This document shows, in pieces, positions 32,925-44,289 of a stretch of 64,000 nt of DNA. The translations under genes were made by a program, and so were the position numbers. The stretch is from Haematobia irritans. Lineage: Eukaryota > Arthropoda > Insecta > Diptera > Muscidae. The notes below the pieces were generated by a model, which saw only the letters and a program-made list of their open reading frames with translations, searched no databases and had not been told where the DNA came from. The DNA lies in contig NC_134400.1 in assembly GCF_050003625.1 (NCBI RefSeq), positions 67,536,126-67,600,125 on the forward strand. The letters run 5' to 3'. Within the stretch, counting starts at the first letter, position 1. Each line of letters starts with the position of its first letter.

Positions 32925-33571
32925 TAGAGATGTGCACTAGATAGGGTCCCGGCCTAAAGGAAAAAAAAAGTTGATGCGGTCACCCCCCAGTTTTGTAGCA
33001 TATTCGAAGACAATTTCAGAACACCAAAACTTTTTTTCCGTGCACCCTACGACCCCCCGAAATACAATTTATTGCTGCTGTGTCGTCATTTGAAGTCCGA
33101 TCGAAAAGAAACGCATATCGTTGTTCGTGGTTGATCAGGGGCTATATTTCGTGCATTGGTCATTTTTGGCTCCGATGTCAAATTTGATTTTTAATTTTTT
33201 TATTTCGCTTCGTATACCCCTATGATGCCCATTTCTGATAACCATTATAAAGATCTTAACAAAATATGAATCTTTTGCTTTTGAAGTATTTACTTATATT
33301 CATAAACAAAAAAGTTACAGAGATTTTAAAAAAGTTTTGGTGTTCTGAAATTGTCTTCGAATATGCTACAAAAATGGGGGTGATCGCATCAACTTTTTTT
33401 GGTGACCCTATCTAATGTGCACGCGACACGAAATAAAATTATTCGTGAGTCACGATACTTTTCGTCAGTCACGACATTTTCGTGCTGGAGTAAAAATTTT
33501 CTTTTCATGAGTGTGCCTCCTACCAAACAATATCGTGCGTGAGTAAAATATTACTCACGTGCAAACCTCTA
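32925..33571. mobile_element. hAT MITE (CGTGAGTCACG-type), first copy
   Basis: It begins TAGAGATGTGCAC and ends GCAAACCTCTA, the same termini as the better copy at 36152-36715 (TAGAGGTGTGCACGTGA). The interior has repeated GTGAGTCACGA-type units. A second element (32938-33414) sits 13 bp inside its left end. The 8-bp flanks are not clearly alike, so its own target duplication has decayed. Confidence 0.7.
32938..33414. mobile_element. hAT-like foldback element inside the hAT MITE
   Basis: A 477-bp element with about 100-bp inverted ends: TAGATAGGGTC…GTTGATGCGGTCACC on the left and GGTGATCGCATCAAC…GACCCTATCTA on the right. ATGTGCAC flanks both sides (32930-32937 and 33415-33422), an exact 8-bp target duplication. 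Removing it restores the left end of the host MITE. It has no coding frame. Confidence 0.85.
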
Positions 33572-33576
33572 GTTTC

Positions 33577-33730
33577 TGTTGAAGATATTAATGTAGTGTT
33601 ATGTTATGTTATTATTACTAGATTGCACCTGATTATATGGTTTGTTAAAGAAATCATGTAGGCACTTATTTTTAGTATGTTAAATTCAATTTCTATTTTT
33701 TTCACTTCAATAAAATACGTCTACTGTAAA
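33577..33730 (+). repeat. Copia 1 5' LTR (probable)
   Basis: It begins TGTTGAAGATATTAATG right after the hAT MITE and ends just before the primer site. There is no second LTR to confirm it, and the length of about 150 bp may be incomplete. Confidence 0.5.
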
Positions 33731-33731
33731 A

Positions 33732-33744
33732 GGTTATGGGCCCA
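33732..33744 (+). promoter_or_regulatory. Copia-type primer-binding site
   Basis: GGTTATGGGCCCA matches the primer-binding site used by copia elements, which pairs with an internal part of initiator methionine tRNA. Confidence 0.75.
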
Positions 33745-33833
33745 TTTTGTTTTTTTTTTTTTCAATAAAAAAAAAAATAGTTTTCAACGAATTTTAATTA
33801 ACGGAGATATATTGAGGTACATTACAAGCTGCC

Positions 33834-34520
33834 ATGGATTTTTCAAAAACCTTAAATTCGAGATTTCTCGACTACCACGAAGGAGCTTTACATGTGATAG
33901 ATCGAAAGTTATTGAAACCTATGCCGTTGGCAGAAGGTGCAACAGCGGAGCAGAAAAGAATTTTTAAATCCGCATCGGATACGTATAGAAAAGCTAATAG
34001 CTACGTAAAATCGTTATTGGTGAGGGCAGTCATTTATGAGATTTATGAGAAAATTATGGATCAAGACACAAAACAGCTGACACTTGGGATGCGTTGAAGA
34101 TACAGTTTGAAGGTCAATCCAAAGATCAGGTATTTAAAATTTTCAGACTTTTTCCAATTGAATTAGAACCCAAGCCAGGTTGTTTCTACGCATATTGCAA
34201 AGTTGAAGACATTATGGATGGAACTGAATAACGGTTTGAGGGCTAGAGAACGAAATGTTTTGCCAGATTTGCTCCTTATATGCAAAATTTTGCAAAATGT
34301 GCCCAGCCAATTCGAAACATTTAAATCTAGCTGCATGATGTTATCAACGTAATTTTGAAAAACACGAAGAAAAGAAGATGAGTGAAGAAACTTTAGTAGC
34401 AAGATATTCGAAATTCAAGACGCCAGAAGAACCTCGTAATTCAACCAAGAAATCGGACACGTGTAACTATTGTAAAAAGAAAGGGTTCGTGATTGTCGCA
34501 AATGGTTACATGAATAACTA
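33834..34520 (+). pseudogene. gag: Copia 1 Gag region
   Basis: It starts MDFSKTLNSRFLDYHEGALHV and continues in other frames as WDALKIQFEGQSKDQVFKIF (typical Gag linker), EETLVARYSKFKTPEEP and a zinc knuckle remnant CNYCKKKGF…RDCRKWLH near 34460-34515. Gag packages element RNA. The ATG-started frame stops at 34097, with at least three frameshifts or stops after that. The CxxC…C pattern of the knuckle lacks a clean histidine. Confidence 0.6.
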
Positions 34521-34879
34521 AGAAATGGGGAAGCTAAACCAATGGTGCACTATACTTTATAAATACTTTGTGATGAAGTGAAAAACTCTATTTCGTTGGA
34601 GTTGATGTAAACTCGCTGTTTCTTCGTTTGTCATGCGCGGCTAGTACTGAAAATAAATTTCGAGATATATTGGGTACGTACCAGACATCTTCTAAAGCTT
34701 GTGTCAGATTTCTGTAGTTTATATAGGATTGTACAACGATAGTTATTTTACCAACTGCCTCCGAAACTTTTTATCCTGCTGCTCTTATAAAACAGGGATT
34801 CTTGCACTTGTCAATATTCTTGAAAAATGTTGGGTAATGGTGCCACATGACGAGTGGCACCATTATCTATCCACCAATC

Positions 34880-35849
34880 ATCTGTACTATCACGGTGAAA
34901 TAGAGTTTTTTGGTAAATAAGGAGGTCTTAGTGAATGGTGTAAGAGAAATTGGAGGCTGCTTACGCAAATCAAATATTAAAGCAATATGTGGGAATAATG
35001 ATAATGAAGTCAACAGTACAGATGCTGATGACTCGTTATTGCAGCTATTCCACCAACGTTGGGGACATCAGGATAAGCGGCATGTACAAAAGTTATTGAA
35101 ATCCGAACTAAAGATCCAAATGAAAACGAACAACCATTTATGTGAGCCATGCATTTTTGGAAAGGCATACAGATTACCTTTTGAAAGAAGGGCTGCAGCT
35201 ACAACATCTGGTGATTTGTTGTGCGCTGATGTATGTGGAACTTTTGTGGAATCATTTGGCAAAAAGGGATATTTGGTAATATAAAAAGATGCATTTACTA
35301 AATATCGTTTCGGATACTAACACACAAATCAGAAGTGAAGGATACACTTAAGATAGTTCTTACCATAGCAAAGACCCAAGGACACCCCATTAAAGAGTTT
35401 CTTACTGAGAACGGTAGAGAATTCGACAATCGTGATATTCGGAATATATTGGAACAATATGGACAATATAGACATACGGCACCATACACTCCACAACAAA
35501 ATGGGGAAGTGATGGAGAAAATCGGACTGTGGTAGAAATGGCCCGAACTCTTAGATATTCCAATAAGAATGCAGAATTTCCGGATGAAATTTGGGCAGAA
35601 TTGGGGAAAACATCCATTTATATTTTAAATCGTACTGGAAAATCCTCAGTGGATGGTAAAAATCTTTACAAATTGTGGTTAAATAATAAACCAAGAATCA
35701 AACATTTAAGGATTATAGGATGTGAATGTTTCGTACATATTCCAAATCAAAGAAGGAGTAAAATGGACTGTAAGACCGTGAAAGGTTACTTAGTTGGATG
35801 GGATGAAGATGAGCGTTATCGCATATACGTGAAAGAAACCAAAGACTGA
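34880..35849 (+). pseudogene. Copia 1 integrase region
   Basis: The GAG-pre-integrase block LFHQRWGHQDKRHVQKLL…CEPCIFGKAYRLPF lies at 35049-35190. The catalytic core follows: DLLCADVCGTF, then FLTENGREFDNRDI (second acidic residue), HTAPYTPQQNGEVMEK and RTLRYSNKNAEFPDEIWAELG. The last part (35529-35849) reads ILNRTGKSS…LRIIGCECFVHIP and KGYLVGWDED. The three acidic positions are visible, but stops and shifts at 35284, 35335 and 35530 separate the pieces. It would cut and join element DNA to the host genome. Confidence 0.75.
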
Positions 35850-36151
35850 ATATTATCAAGAGATATAAAATTTAATGAAAATTTATCCAATTGTGAAAAC
35901 AAAACTGAGAAAAATCAAGATGGCACTGGAAACACACAAATAAAAGAAAATCTTATTAACATAAGATCCGAGGTAATATAGAAAATTAAGATAATTTAGA
36001 AGACTTATAGAAAATGAAGAGCCGGCACAAGAAATTGAAAATATTGATCGTAATCGCGTCATAGAGGAAGTTCAAAGAGAAGAACGTTCTATTGAAGATA
36101 CCTTAGGTGAGAATCATACAGAAGATGAACAAGATGATTCTATATATAAAG
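35850..36151 (+). other. Copia 1 linker between integrase and RT
   Basis: An acidic, glutamate/asparagine-rich stretch in broken frames, as usual between the copia integrase and RT. It ends at the ATATAAAG target site of the hAT MITE. Confidence 0.5.
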
Positions 36152-36715
36152 TAGAGGTGTGCACGTGACACGAAATTGTCGTGACTCACGAAAATTTTCG
36201 TGACTCACGCGTGAGTCGTGAGTCACGCTCATGGCAACGGCGTGAGTGAGCGTGAGCGTGATTAACAAACCAAAATGTCGTGCGTGAGCGTGAGTCACGA
36301 AAATATTATCTTCGTGAGTATGCGTGAGTAAAGATTTACGCTCACAAAAATAATCCTGCTCACCAACATAAAACGCTTAAGAGTTAAATTCATTTACAAT
36401 TTTAGTGACACCTGGGATGTTAAGAGTGTAATAACGCTCTCGATTTTAATAATGCTCATGTTTTCAGACGCGTCGCTAAGGTAAATTACTCAAAAAATTG
36501 TTCGTGAGCCACGATATTTTTCGTAAGTAACGGTATTTTTCGTGAGTCACGACATTTTCGTGCGTGAGTGTGCGTGAATACAAATTTTCTTTTCGTGAGT
36601 GTGCGTGAGCGTGAGTCCTACCAAACAATATCGAGCGTGAATGTGCGTGAGTAAGATTTTTCCGTCGTGAGTGTGCGTGAGCGTGAGTAAAATATTACTC
36701 ACGTGCACACCTCTA
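36152..36715. mobile_element. hAT MITE (CGTGAGTCACG-type), second copy
   Basis: A 564-bp element with TIRs TAGAGGTGTGCACGTGA and TCACGTGCACACCTCTA. ATATAAAG flanks it exactly on both sides (36144-36151 and 36716-36723), the 8-bp duplication typical of hAT elements. The interior is made of repeated GTGAGTCACG/GTGAGCGTGAG words. It is non-coding. Confidence 0.9.
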
Positions 36716-37116
36716 ATATAAAGAACTACAAAATTCCGAACTCGATGGACGAAAATCGAACAAACGGAATAGAGATCCTATGACTATTCTGATGATGACG
36801 AACATATTTTGAAACGTCTAAGAGAACGAACAAATCTGCATATTTATGCAGATTTCGTTATGATTTATCAAAACATAGAAACTAATATAGAAATTCCTCT
36901 TACATTTTGTTGCTATAAACAACCTTCTGGTTTCCCCAGAAAAAGAAAGGATAATGATGTGGCTCTAGCAGTCAGGGGAAAGTTCCCATCCACAATCAGA
37001 GATATTATACAGAGAGCCCTCCGGATGACTGAGAAATGGGCGAAAGACAATGGTCTTGGGGTAAATCCTGCAAAGACAGAACTAGTCATGTACTGCAAAG
37101 ATCGCAAAACTCCCTC

Positions 37117-37674
37117 TGTTCAACATAGTTGAACCATTATTCTAACATCTACAAAATATAAATAAAGTTGAATTAGATTACATAAAGTTAGTAATTAAGT
37201 TTTAAAAGTATTGTAGTTGCCACTCGTAAATTTCCCTCTTTTATAATTTGTTGTCAACACTGAATTTCATAGTATATTTTAGTTATTAATTTCATACGAA
37301 CCGAACTGAAGTGGAAACCAAACCACCACCACGTCGCTCTCTTTTTACATCAACCATTGAAGAGGTACCACGTAATTGGATAAATAAAGATATCTTGAAT
37401 TAAGGAAATATAACCTCTTTTATTTTTTTGATCTCAACTCTTACGGCTCATCAACACCTCGTACATGAGTCGAAACCAATTTTGGAATCTTTAAAGGGCA
37501 AAGGAGCAAATATAATTAATACGAGTTTTATCGATCCAAACTCCTTGGAAACTGTAACCCACATAGTTACACGACTTCTCTTTCTATATAAACCACTTTT
37601 TATCCACAAAAGTTCTATTAAAAAAAACTCGACGATCTAGCCTGGACAAGTCAAAAAGATCAGAGGGTTTTACA
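37117..37674 (+). repeat. BEL/Pao 2 5' LTR
   Basis: TGTTCAACATAG…GGGTTTTACA. It is followed at once by the primer site. It differs from the 3' LTR by scattered substitutions and a small indel near 37400. Confidence 0.9.
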
Positions 37675-37693
37675 TGGTCCTTCGAACCGGATC
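37675..37693 (+). promoter_or_regulatory. BEL/Pao 2 primer-binding site
   Basis: TGGTCCTTCGAACCGGATC directly follows the LTR and begins TGG as expected for pairing with a tRNA 3' end. This word is familiar from insect BEL/Pao elements. Confidence 0.7.
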
Positions 37694-39310
37694 TGGCAAT
37701 AAAACCACATTAAAAGAGAACCAAGACTATGAGGTGAGTGTATAAAACAGTAATTGAATGGTCTGCATAAAAACAAAAAATCAGTACAACGTGGCCTGTC
37801 GTCGAAAACGTGTTACATCAGAATATTACCGTTTTCTAAAGTAAATTTAAAAAAAATTATTTTTTTAATATACGAGCGCTGTGAGAGTGATTCACGAATT
37901 TTGAGAATCTAGTGGTCCGTGAATTTGCATGTGTTTCTGAGAATATAAAGTCTTCATGGAATTTTTTGCTAATACAAAAACTTATCCAAATCTATTTATT
38001 GGGCGTAAAAAAAACATAAGTTTCATCTGAATCCCTGTCAGATAAATAATCTCCTGTTTAGTGACAAATAAACATATAACATACATATAATATGGAAAGG
38101 ATCTCCATATTACAATCATAATTGCTGCATTCGTTGTATAGCACTCATTTTCATACATATTAATGGTTATCAGTAATTACATAAGTACCAACGGTAGACG
38201 CAAAACATCCCACCCCATCTTCTTCGAAATAACAGTATATACTTTCCTATGTATATACATAAATCTCTTGAGTACAATTTTAAGTGGTACAGTTAATTCT
38301 TAAAGCCTGTTTTAATTATTATTGTAACCCCGTTAACCTATAATAGAGCAATATTTTCTCCTATTCCCAATAGGTGCAATCTTCTACAATTTTATAAATA
38401 ACACGTGTGAGACTTGTCTATAAATTATATTACGCGTGGCTCTCTTCACCCGTTCCCATTGGGTACAAAAAACAAGCAAACAACAAAGAACTATAAGCGG
38501 CTCCACGAGAGCCCAAACCTACAAAACAATAGAATACACAAAAAACATAAACTACTTCTCAGAATTAGCTTTTTAGTAAAGATTCATCACAATGATTTAA
38601 ATTTGCATACGCCGTAAAATCTAATTCAAAAGCACAATTTCTTCCTATTCCCAATAGCTGTTATTTTAATCATTGAATAAAGCATTCCAAATCATTTTGA
38701 GTATTGCTCTTAGTTACCCATTCACATTGGGTGAACAAAATAAAATATTGATGATAAAGGAGCGATAGAACTGAACTGTCTAATCCATCAAGCTAGTCAG
38801 CAAGTCAACGATATTTTATTATTGAAGAGAGAGAGAGAGAGAAATATCTCTTAAATATCTTTATGTGGCATATTTGAAAATACTTTATAAGAGTTTTCTT
38901 CAGTACCGATACCACCTACCCCAACTCATTCTCATTTGTTACCTTCTGCGTTTTCTCCCGAATTTTAAATTTCTCCTATAACAAAAAGCTCTTGGCAAAT
39001 TAATTAGGGTTTCCGATTCGGTGAAATGCGGGCATATTAGTCATGTTCACAATTTTTTCACAGTACAATTCTTATCGGTTTAATATATTTTTCCAGTATT
39101 TTTTTTTTTTGCCTTAAGGTTGAATTACACACCATGCGTCAATCCGTGATAGTAATATTGATTGGTTAATCGGTTTCAAAATAATATTAGGACGTTGTCA
39201 TTCTAAACTACATGCGAAGTTTTCTTCACATATTCAACATTAATTGGAAGATTTTATTCCTGAGTTTTCTACGCCTTTTTTGATAAAATTGATTAAAAGC
39301 AGCTTATAAA
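37694..39310 (+). other. BEL/Pao 2 long non-coding leader
   Basis: About 1.6 kb without a convincing gene. CCTATTCCCAATAG occurs twice (38360 and 38644) and a CCCATTGGGT-like palindrome twice (38453 and 38718), so a segment of about 270-290 bp appears duplicated. A (GA)n run lies at 38826-38842. Confidence 0.5.
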
Positions 39311-40480
39311 ATGTACTGTGAATTTACATTTGACTCTGATGATTTAATCGCCTTTTGCGATCAGTTTCTTGAGAGTGATGTAGGAGTCATGACCGACACC
39401 ATTCTGGATATTAATCTGGAGGAACTTGAGAGAAAATGGGCACCCTTACCGAAATCATATCGCGAGGTGTTTACTTTGGGTGGAGGTGATATTAAGTGAA
39501 ATGCGAGCCACTGCCAAGCAGAAATATGGAACTTGTATGACATCCTACCAAAAATGCAAAGCTAGGATTATTGATTTGAAAAGAATCCAAGTTCATTCGG
39601 GTTCGAATAGTAGGGGTGAAACTGAGTTTGACATCTCTGAAGGAGAATCTAAGTATACATGCGTGAAACTTCCACCTTGTGATACCGAGATATTCCATGG
39701 TGGATATGAGCAATGGCCCACATTTCGTGACCTTTTCACTGCGGTGTATATCAATCATCCTAAATTGAGTCCGGTACAAAAGTTGTTTCATTTGCGAAAC
39801 AAAACCAGGGGGCAGGCATCTGGTATTGTTAATAAGTACCCCTTGACGAACGAAAACTTCTTCACTGCTTGGGCAGCACTCACCGAAAGGTACGAAAACA
39901 GACGTGTATTAGTTGACAATCAACTAAAAATATTACTTGATGTACCTACTTTGACAAGTGAGACTGATGGGGTGCAAAAGCTTGTAGGGATCGTGACCGA
40001 TTGTTTAACCTCTCTAACTTCTCAGACAATCATTGTGGATAGCTGGGATCCCATAATAGTCCATTTAGTTTGCTCTCGATTGCCACATGAAACTGTAGCC
40101 CTTTGGGAACAGTCTCTTAAGACTCATAAGGATCTACCGATATGGGAAGAGATGAACCGTTTCATATGCAATCGAATTGAGATTGTTGAAAGATTAAGTA
40201 GTTTACGATCAGTCAGGGTTGAAAACTCCAAGAATCGATCCAAGGTTGATTCCTCCATACCGAAGCGATTTCTCAATATCCTTGTAAGTTCTGCAATGAG
40301 GCACATTCGTTAAGAAATTGTGCAGGTTTCAAGGGTCTTAATGTAGGTGACCGACAGGAATTCGTACTCAGAAATCACATCTGCACTAACTGTCTGTCAT
40401 ATTCACACACCAAGAAGGACTGCAAGAGCAAATTTCACTGCTCGAAATGTTCAAAACGACATCATACTCTTCTTCATATT
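39311..40480 (+). pseudogene. gag: BEL/Pao 2 Gag
   Basis: It starts MYCEFTFDSDD (39311) and shifts near 39480 into the 39426-40313 frame. It has the DUF1759-type block (VKLPPCDTEIFHGGYEQWP, FHLRNKTRGQASGIV, WAALTERYENRRVLVDNQL) and the usual LVCSRLPHETVALWEQSL segment. A shift near 40300 leads to zinc knuckles: CKFCNEAHSLRNC and CTNCLSYSHTKKDCKSKFHCSKCSKRHHTLLH. This is the expected Gag layout of BEL/Pao. Two frameshifts break it. Confidence 0.85.
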
Positions 40481-40519
40481 CTGACAATTGACACGGGAGA
40501 AAATTCATCTAACTCATCG

Positions 40520-41182
40520 CAAAATATCGAGGATTCTGATTCACCCATTTCTTCTCAAGTTAATGTTGCCCAAAGCTCAACTGACTCTTCGGACCGGAAA
40601 CAGACTAGAACTGTTCTACCGACTGCTATTGTGTATATAAAGAGCGGGGGAGAATTATTTTCCGCTAGGGCATTTGTCGATCAAGGATCGGATCGAACGC
40701 TTATATCCCGGAAATTACAAAGAAGACTCCGATTGCCCGTGGATAATGAGAATTTTAGAATTAGTGGCCTTGGGGGTCAAGTTCTATGTAATGCTAGTGA
40801 AGTTTGCAGTTTTGAGATGGGGACAAAGTCCTATGACGATACTGTATTTGTCAGGGCTTTGGTGGTGCCAAAGATTACAACCTTTCTACCTTCCTTCCAT
40901 ATTGCAGCATCGAAAGACATTATTCATGAACTGCAACATCTCAGACTTGCTGACCCGAATTTCTTTATTCCGGGTCAAATTGATTTGCTTATCGGGAGCA
41001 ATATTATACCAAGAATTATGCTTAATGGTGTTGAGAGAATACAAAATTCCCTACTTGCTCAGAATACTTTGTTTGGATGGTTGATAAGTGGACCCATAGA
41101 GACGTCTACCTCGACTTTTTCAATCAGTAGCGAAGAGGTTGATGAGGACTCTCTTAGTAACCAACTTCGTAAATTTTGGGAA
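40520..41182 (+). pseudogene. BEL/Pao 2 protease region
   Basis: The frame 40631-41182 reads ARAFVDQGSDRTLISRKL (active-site-like D-Q-G-S where DSGS is usual), then ISGLGGQVLC, DLLIGSNIIPRIM and LAQNTLFGWLISGP. This is the A17-type aspartic protease of BEL/Pao polyproteins. The Q in place of S/T after the catalytic aspartate may weaken it. The frame is cut after RKFWEQ by the TIR element and continues as EDISSKCPFSSED at 42173. Confidence 0.8.
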
Positions 41183-41185
41183 CAG

Positions 41186-42169
41186 GGGGCTAATAACGGC
41201 ATTCGATATCGAGAACTTTTGATCGAAATCTAAATTTTTCGGATCACGGGAGTCGATATCGAGTTTTTTTGATCGACAATTTTTTCGATTGGTAAATTGC
41301 AATCGTAAAACATTTTTCACATGTTTTTTACATTGTTTTCGCCATATAGGAATAGTAAATATATTAGTTTTAGTTCGAATTGTTGCTAGTTTGTAGTAAA
41401 TTTACATATAATGAACATATTTTTAATATTTAGGACCAATGCAATTCCAATAAAAGTTAAACAAAAATTGGTCATAGTGTTAACAGCGAGCATTCTAGCT
41501 TGGCAAAGAACCATATATAAAGCGCACATGCTAGATCGATATTCAAGAGATTGTGATCGACCAAATACCGTACCATTCCGTGACAACATAACGCTTCTGG
41601 ACCACCTTGTAAGAATAGTGAATTATGAAGTCTCCCACTCGCAAAAAGTTTTAAGACGACAGACAATTGTAAAGTGATAAAATTGGCGTTGACATGCCAC
41701 CAAAAATTATCTTCCATTTGAACGCCTCCTTCGTCAGCCGAAATCGTCCATTGAGCCTACAAAAGGTGACTTTCTAACAGTGCACACCATTTCAAACCGA
41801 TGTACTTACACCAATAACAATGTGCACTTTTATTCCTTATTTGTCGCCGAATTATTTTATATTCATCTCATCCTCCAATTAGGAAGGAATTTGGAGGAAT
41901 GTAAAAAGAGATATGGGTCCATAAGATATAATGCAATACAATTTACTTTTTACTTTGAAACCTCCAAAAACATGTTTTTTTCTACATTCTATTTTGTGAC
42001 GCTAACTTAGTTTTGTCATTTCATTTTGCTCTGCTTCGTTTTTTGCTGTTGGCAACGCTTGAGAAATTGCATCAAATTTCGATCGAATGCCGTGATCCAA
42101 ACTTTTAATCGTATCGACAATTTTTTCGATACGATTATGAATTCGATATCGAATGCCGTGATTAGCCCC
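41186..42169. mobile_element. 984-bp TIR element (PIF/Harbinger-like) in BEL/Pao 2
   Basis: The left end GGGGCTAATAACGGCATTCG and the right end (complement GGGGCTAATCACGGCATTCG) differ at one position. Both continue with ATATCGA-type repeats. CAG is duplicated at 41183-41185 and 42170-42172; removing the element restores the FWEQ-EDISSK frame. A 3-bp duplication and GGGGC ends suggest PIF/Harbinger. The small frames inside show no transposase motif. Confidence 0.85.
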
Positions 42170-42172
42170 CAG

Positions 42173-43354
42173 GAGGACATATCAAGCAAATGTCCATTTT
42201 CAAGTGAGGATCAGTTTTGCGAAAGTTTCTTTCAGGAGACGACCTTTAGGAATGGCGGCGGTAGATACGTTGTTCGTCTCCCCTTCAAATCAGACTTTCC
42301 AGACATTTTGCAGTTAGGACACTCACGTTTCAGGGCACAACTGCAATATTTTCGGATTGAACGATCCCTCTTGAAAAAGCCAGAACAGGCAGATACATAT
42401 CGCAATGTTTTAATGGAATATCTCTCAATGGGTCATATGACCCCAACGAAAAATTTTGAAATATACAAAAAACCGTCTTACCATACCTTTTATCTGCCGC
42501 ACGATGCGGTTCTCAAACCCGATAGCCAAACGACAAAAGTGATAATCGTTTTCAACACTTCTCAAAAGTCATCGTCTGGCCTTTCACTCAACGAAAGTCT
42601 CTCCCAAACTATCTCCGCGTTAGCATCTGCAGAATTTCCCTTAAGAAAAATAACATCGAACCATCCCGATATTTTGAATTCTGTGCCCAACTCTTCTTTG
42701 TTGCAGTCCAATTTTCTTAAGTTTCACAGTTCCAGCTCCACGAAAACTCTCGGTATTCGGTGGAACGCTCTGGAAGACTGTTTATCTTATAGTGACGATC
42801 CACACCCTGTTGTTACTTCGGTAACTAAAAGGGAAATTCTTTCGTCGATAGCGAGGATATTCGATCCCGCCGGGTGGCTCTCGCCTGTAATAATACGAGC
42901 AAAGAAACTGATGCAAACCCTTTGGTTGGAGGGTAATTTATGGGATGAAACGGTCGGTCCGCTGTCGTTACAGTGTTGGAATTCACTTGTGAAAATGACA
43001 CTGCTAAACGATATCAGAATACCGCGTTGGGTTTACTATGCACCGATTTGGCAGGTACAAGTACACGGTTTCTGTGATGCCTCCACAGATGCCTACTGTG
43101 CTGATATATATCTGAGAATGGAAACTTCCGATGTTCTTATTCACTCAAATTTACTTGTATCGAAAAGTAAAGTTGCACCCATTGATGAAGTTACGATTCC
43201 ACGACTGGAACTTTGTGCAGCCGAGCTTTTATCGAAACTAATTCATGAAACAATACCTAATATTGATATACAGGAATATGAGATGTTCTTATGGTCAGAT
43301 TCGACCATTGTGCTCAGTTGGCTACAGAAACCCCCGTGTTTTTGGCAAACGTAG
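42173..43354 (+). pseudogene. BEL/Pao 2 RT (catalytic part deleted) and RNase H
   Basis: The frame reads SEDQFCESFFQETTF, RYVVRLPF, SYHTFYLPHDAVLK and TKVIIVFNTSQKSSSGLSLNESL. It then passes directly to FPLRKITSNHPDILN and LGIRWNALEDC. The intervening RT core with the YVDD box (roughly 150 residues) is missing. RNase H-like motifs follow: VHGFCDASTDAYCADIYLR, VTIPRLELCAAELLSKL and MFLWSDSTIVLSWL. The frame stops or shifts at about 43350. Confidence 0.85.
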
Positions 43355-44250
43355 GTGGAGAACAGGACTTCGAGGATTATAAGGTATGTTGGGAATGCGA
43401 AATGGAACCATGTTCCTTCTTCGCAGAACCCTGCAGACCTAGACACAAGGGGTTGCGACCCAGAAGAACTTCAAAATTCACGGACCGAGTTGGCTGTGCT
43501 CCCCACAAGCTGACTGGCCTTCGTCAATTGCTCTTGAGCAGGATCCACCTGAGAAAAGAAAGAGTAAGATATTCATGACGACAGTACATAAAGATTTACT
43601 GCAGATGTTTTCTCGCTGGGATCGAGCAATTCGTGTCGTGTCATATATTTATAGATTTATTAATAGAACTAGAGGAAAACGAAACACCGATTAAAATAAT
43701 TCCATATCGATAACTCAGAAAGAATTTTTGGGTACCAAAAGGGCCCTTATAATTTTGGCTCAGAAGCAATTTTATTATGATGAATATTCGAAACTGAAAG
43801 GTTCGGTGGATATTAATAGAAGAAGTTCATTGCTACCTCTTAATCCTTTCCTAGACGACGATGCAATTATTCGATCCAATGGGCGATTGGCTAAGGCAAG
43901 TCTCCTTTACAACGAACGTTATCCAATCATTTTGCCCATAAAGTGACGATTTTGTCAGCTTAATATCACATTCATTCACAATTTTCTACTTCATGCGGAG
44001 CACAATTTAATGATTCGGACGATTCGGGACGAATATTACGTAGGCAGATTGAAGTCAGCTATAAAATTGTGTATTCGTTCATGTAAGACGTGTGTGATAT
44101 ATAAGCATAGGACTCATTCACAAATCATGGCCGCTCTCTTTTCTTTTTCTTTCTTTAACCCCAGACTACTTTATATTTGTAAATGTATAATATGGATAAT
44201 GACTACGATAAACTCTTCGACCAGCCTCATATATCAATTTTAGTTTCCCC
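43355..44250 (+). pseudogene. BEL/Pao 2 integrase N-terminal region
   Basis: Fragments read WNHVPSSQNPADL and GCDPEEL (43405-43470), then KEFLGTKRALIILAQKQFYYDEY, NPFLDDDAIIRSNGRL and LLYNERYPIILPIK. The zinc-binding part has HNFLLHAEHNLMIRTIRDEYYVGRLKSAIK and C-x-x-C (43976-44095). The catalytic D,D-35-E core of the integrase is not present: the sequence leaves the integrase frame near 44130. Confidence 0.75.
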
Positions 44251-44289
44251 AATGTACAATTTATATATATTTTTTCGCAGATCAACAAG

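Noticed and set aside
41411..41677. 88-codon frame inside the GGGGCTAAT element as a transposase
   Set aside because: No DDE, zinc-finger or Myb-like motif; too short.
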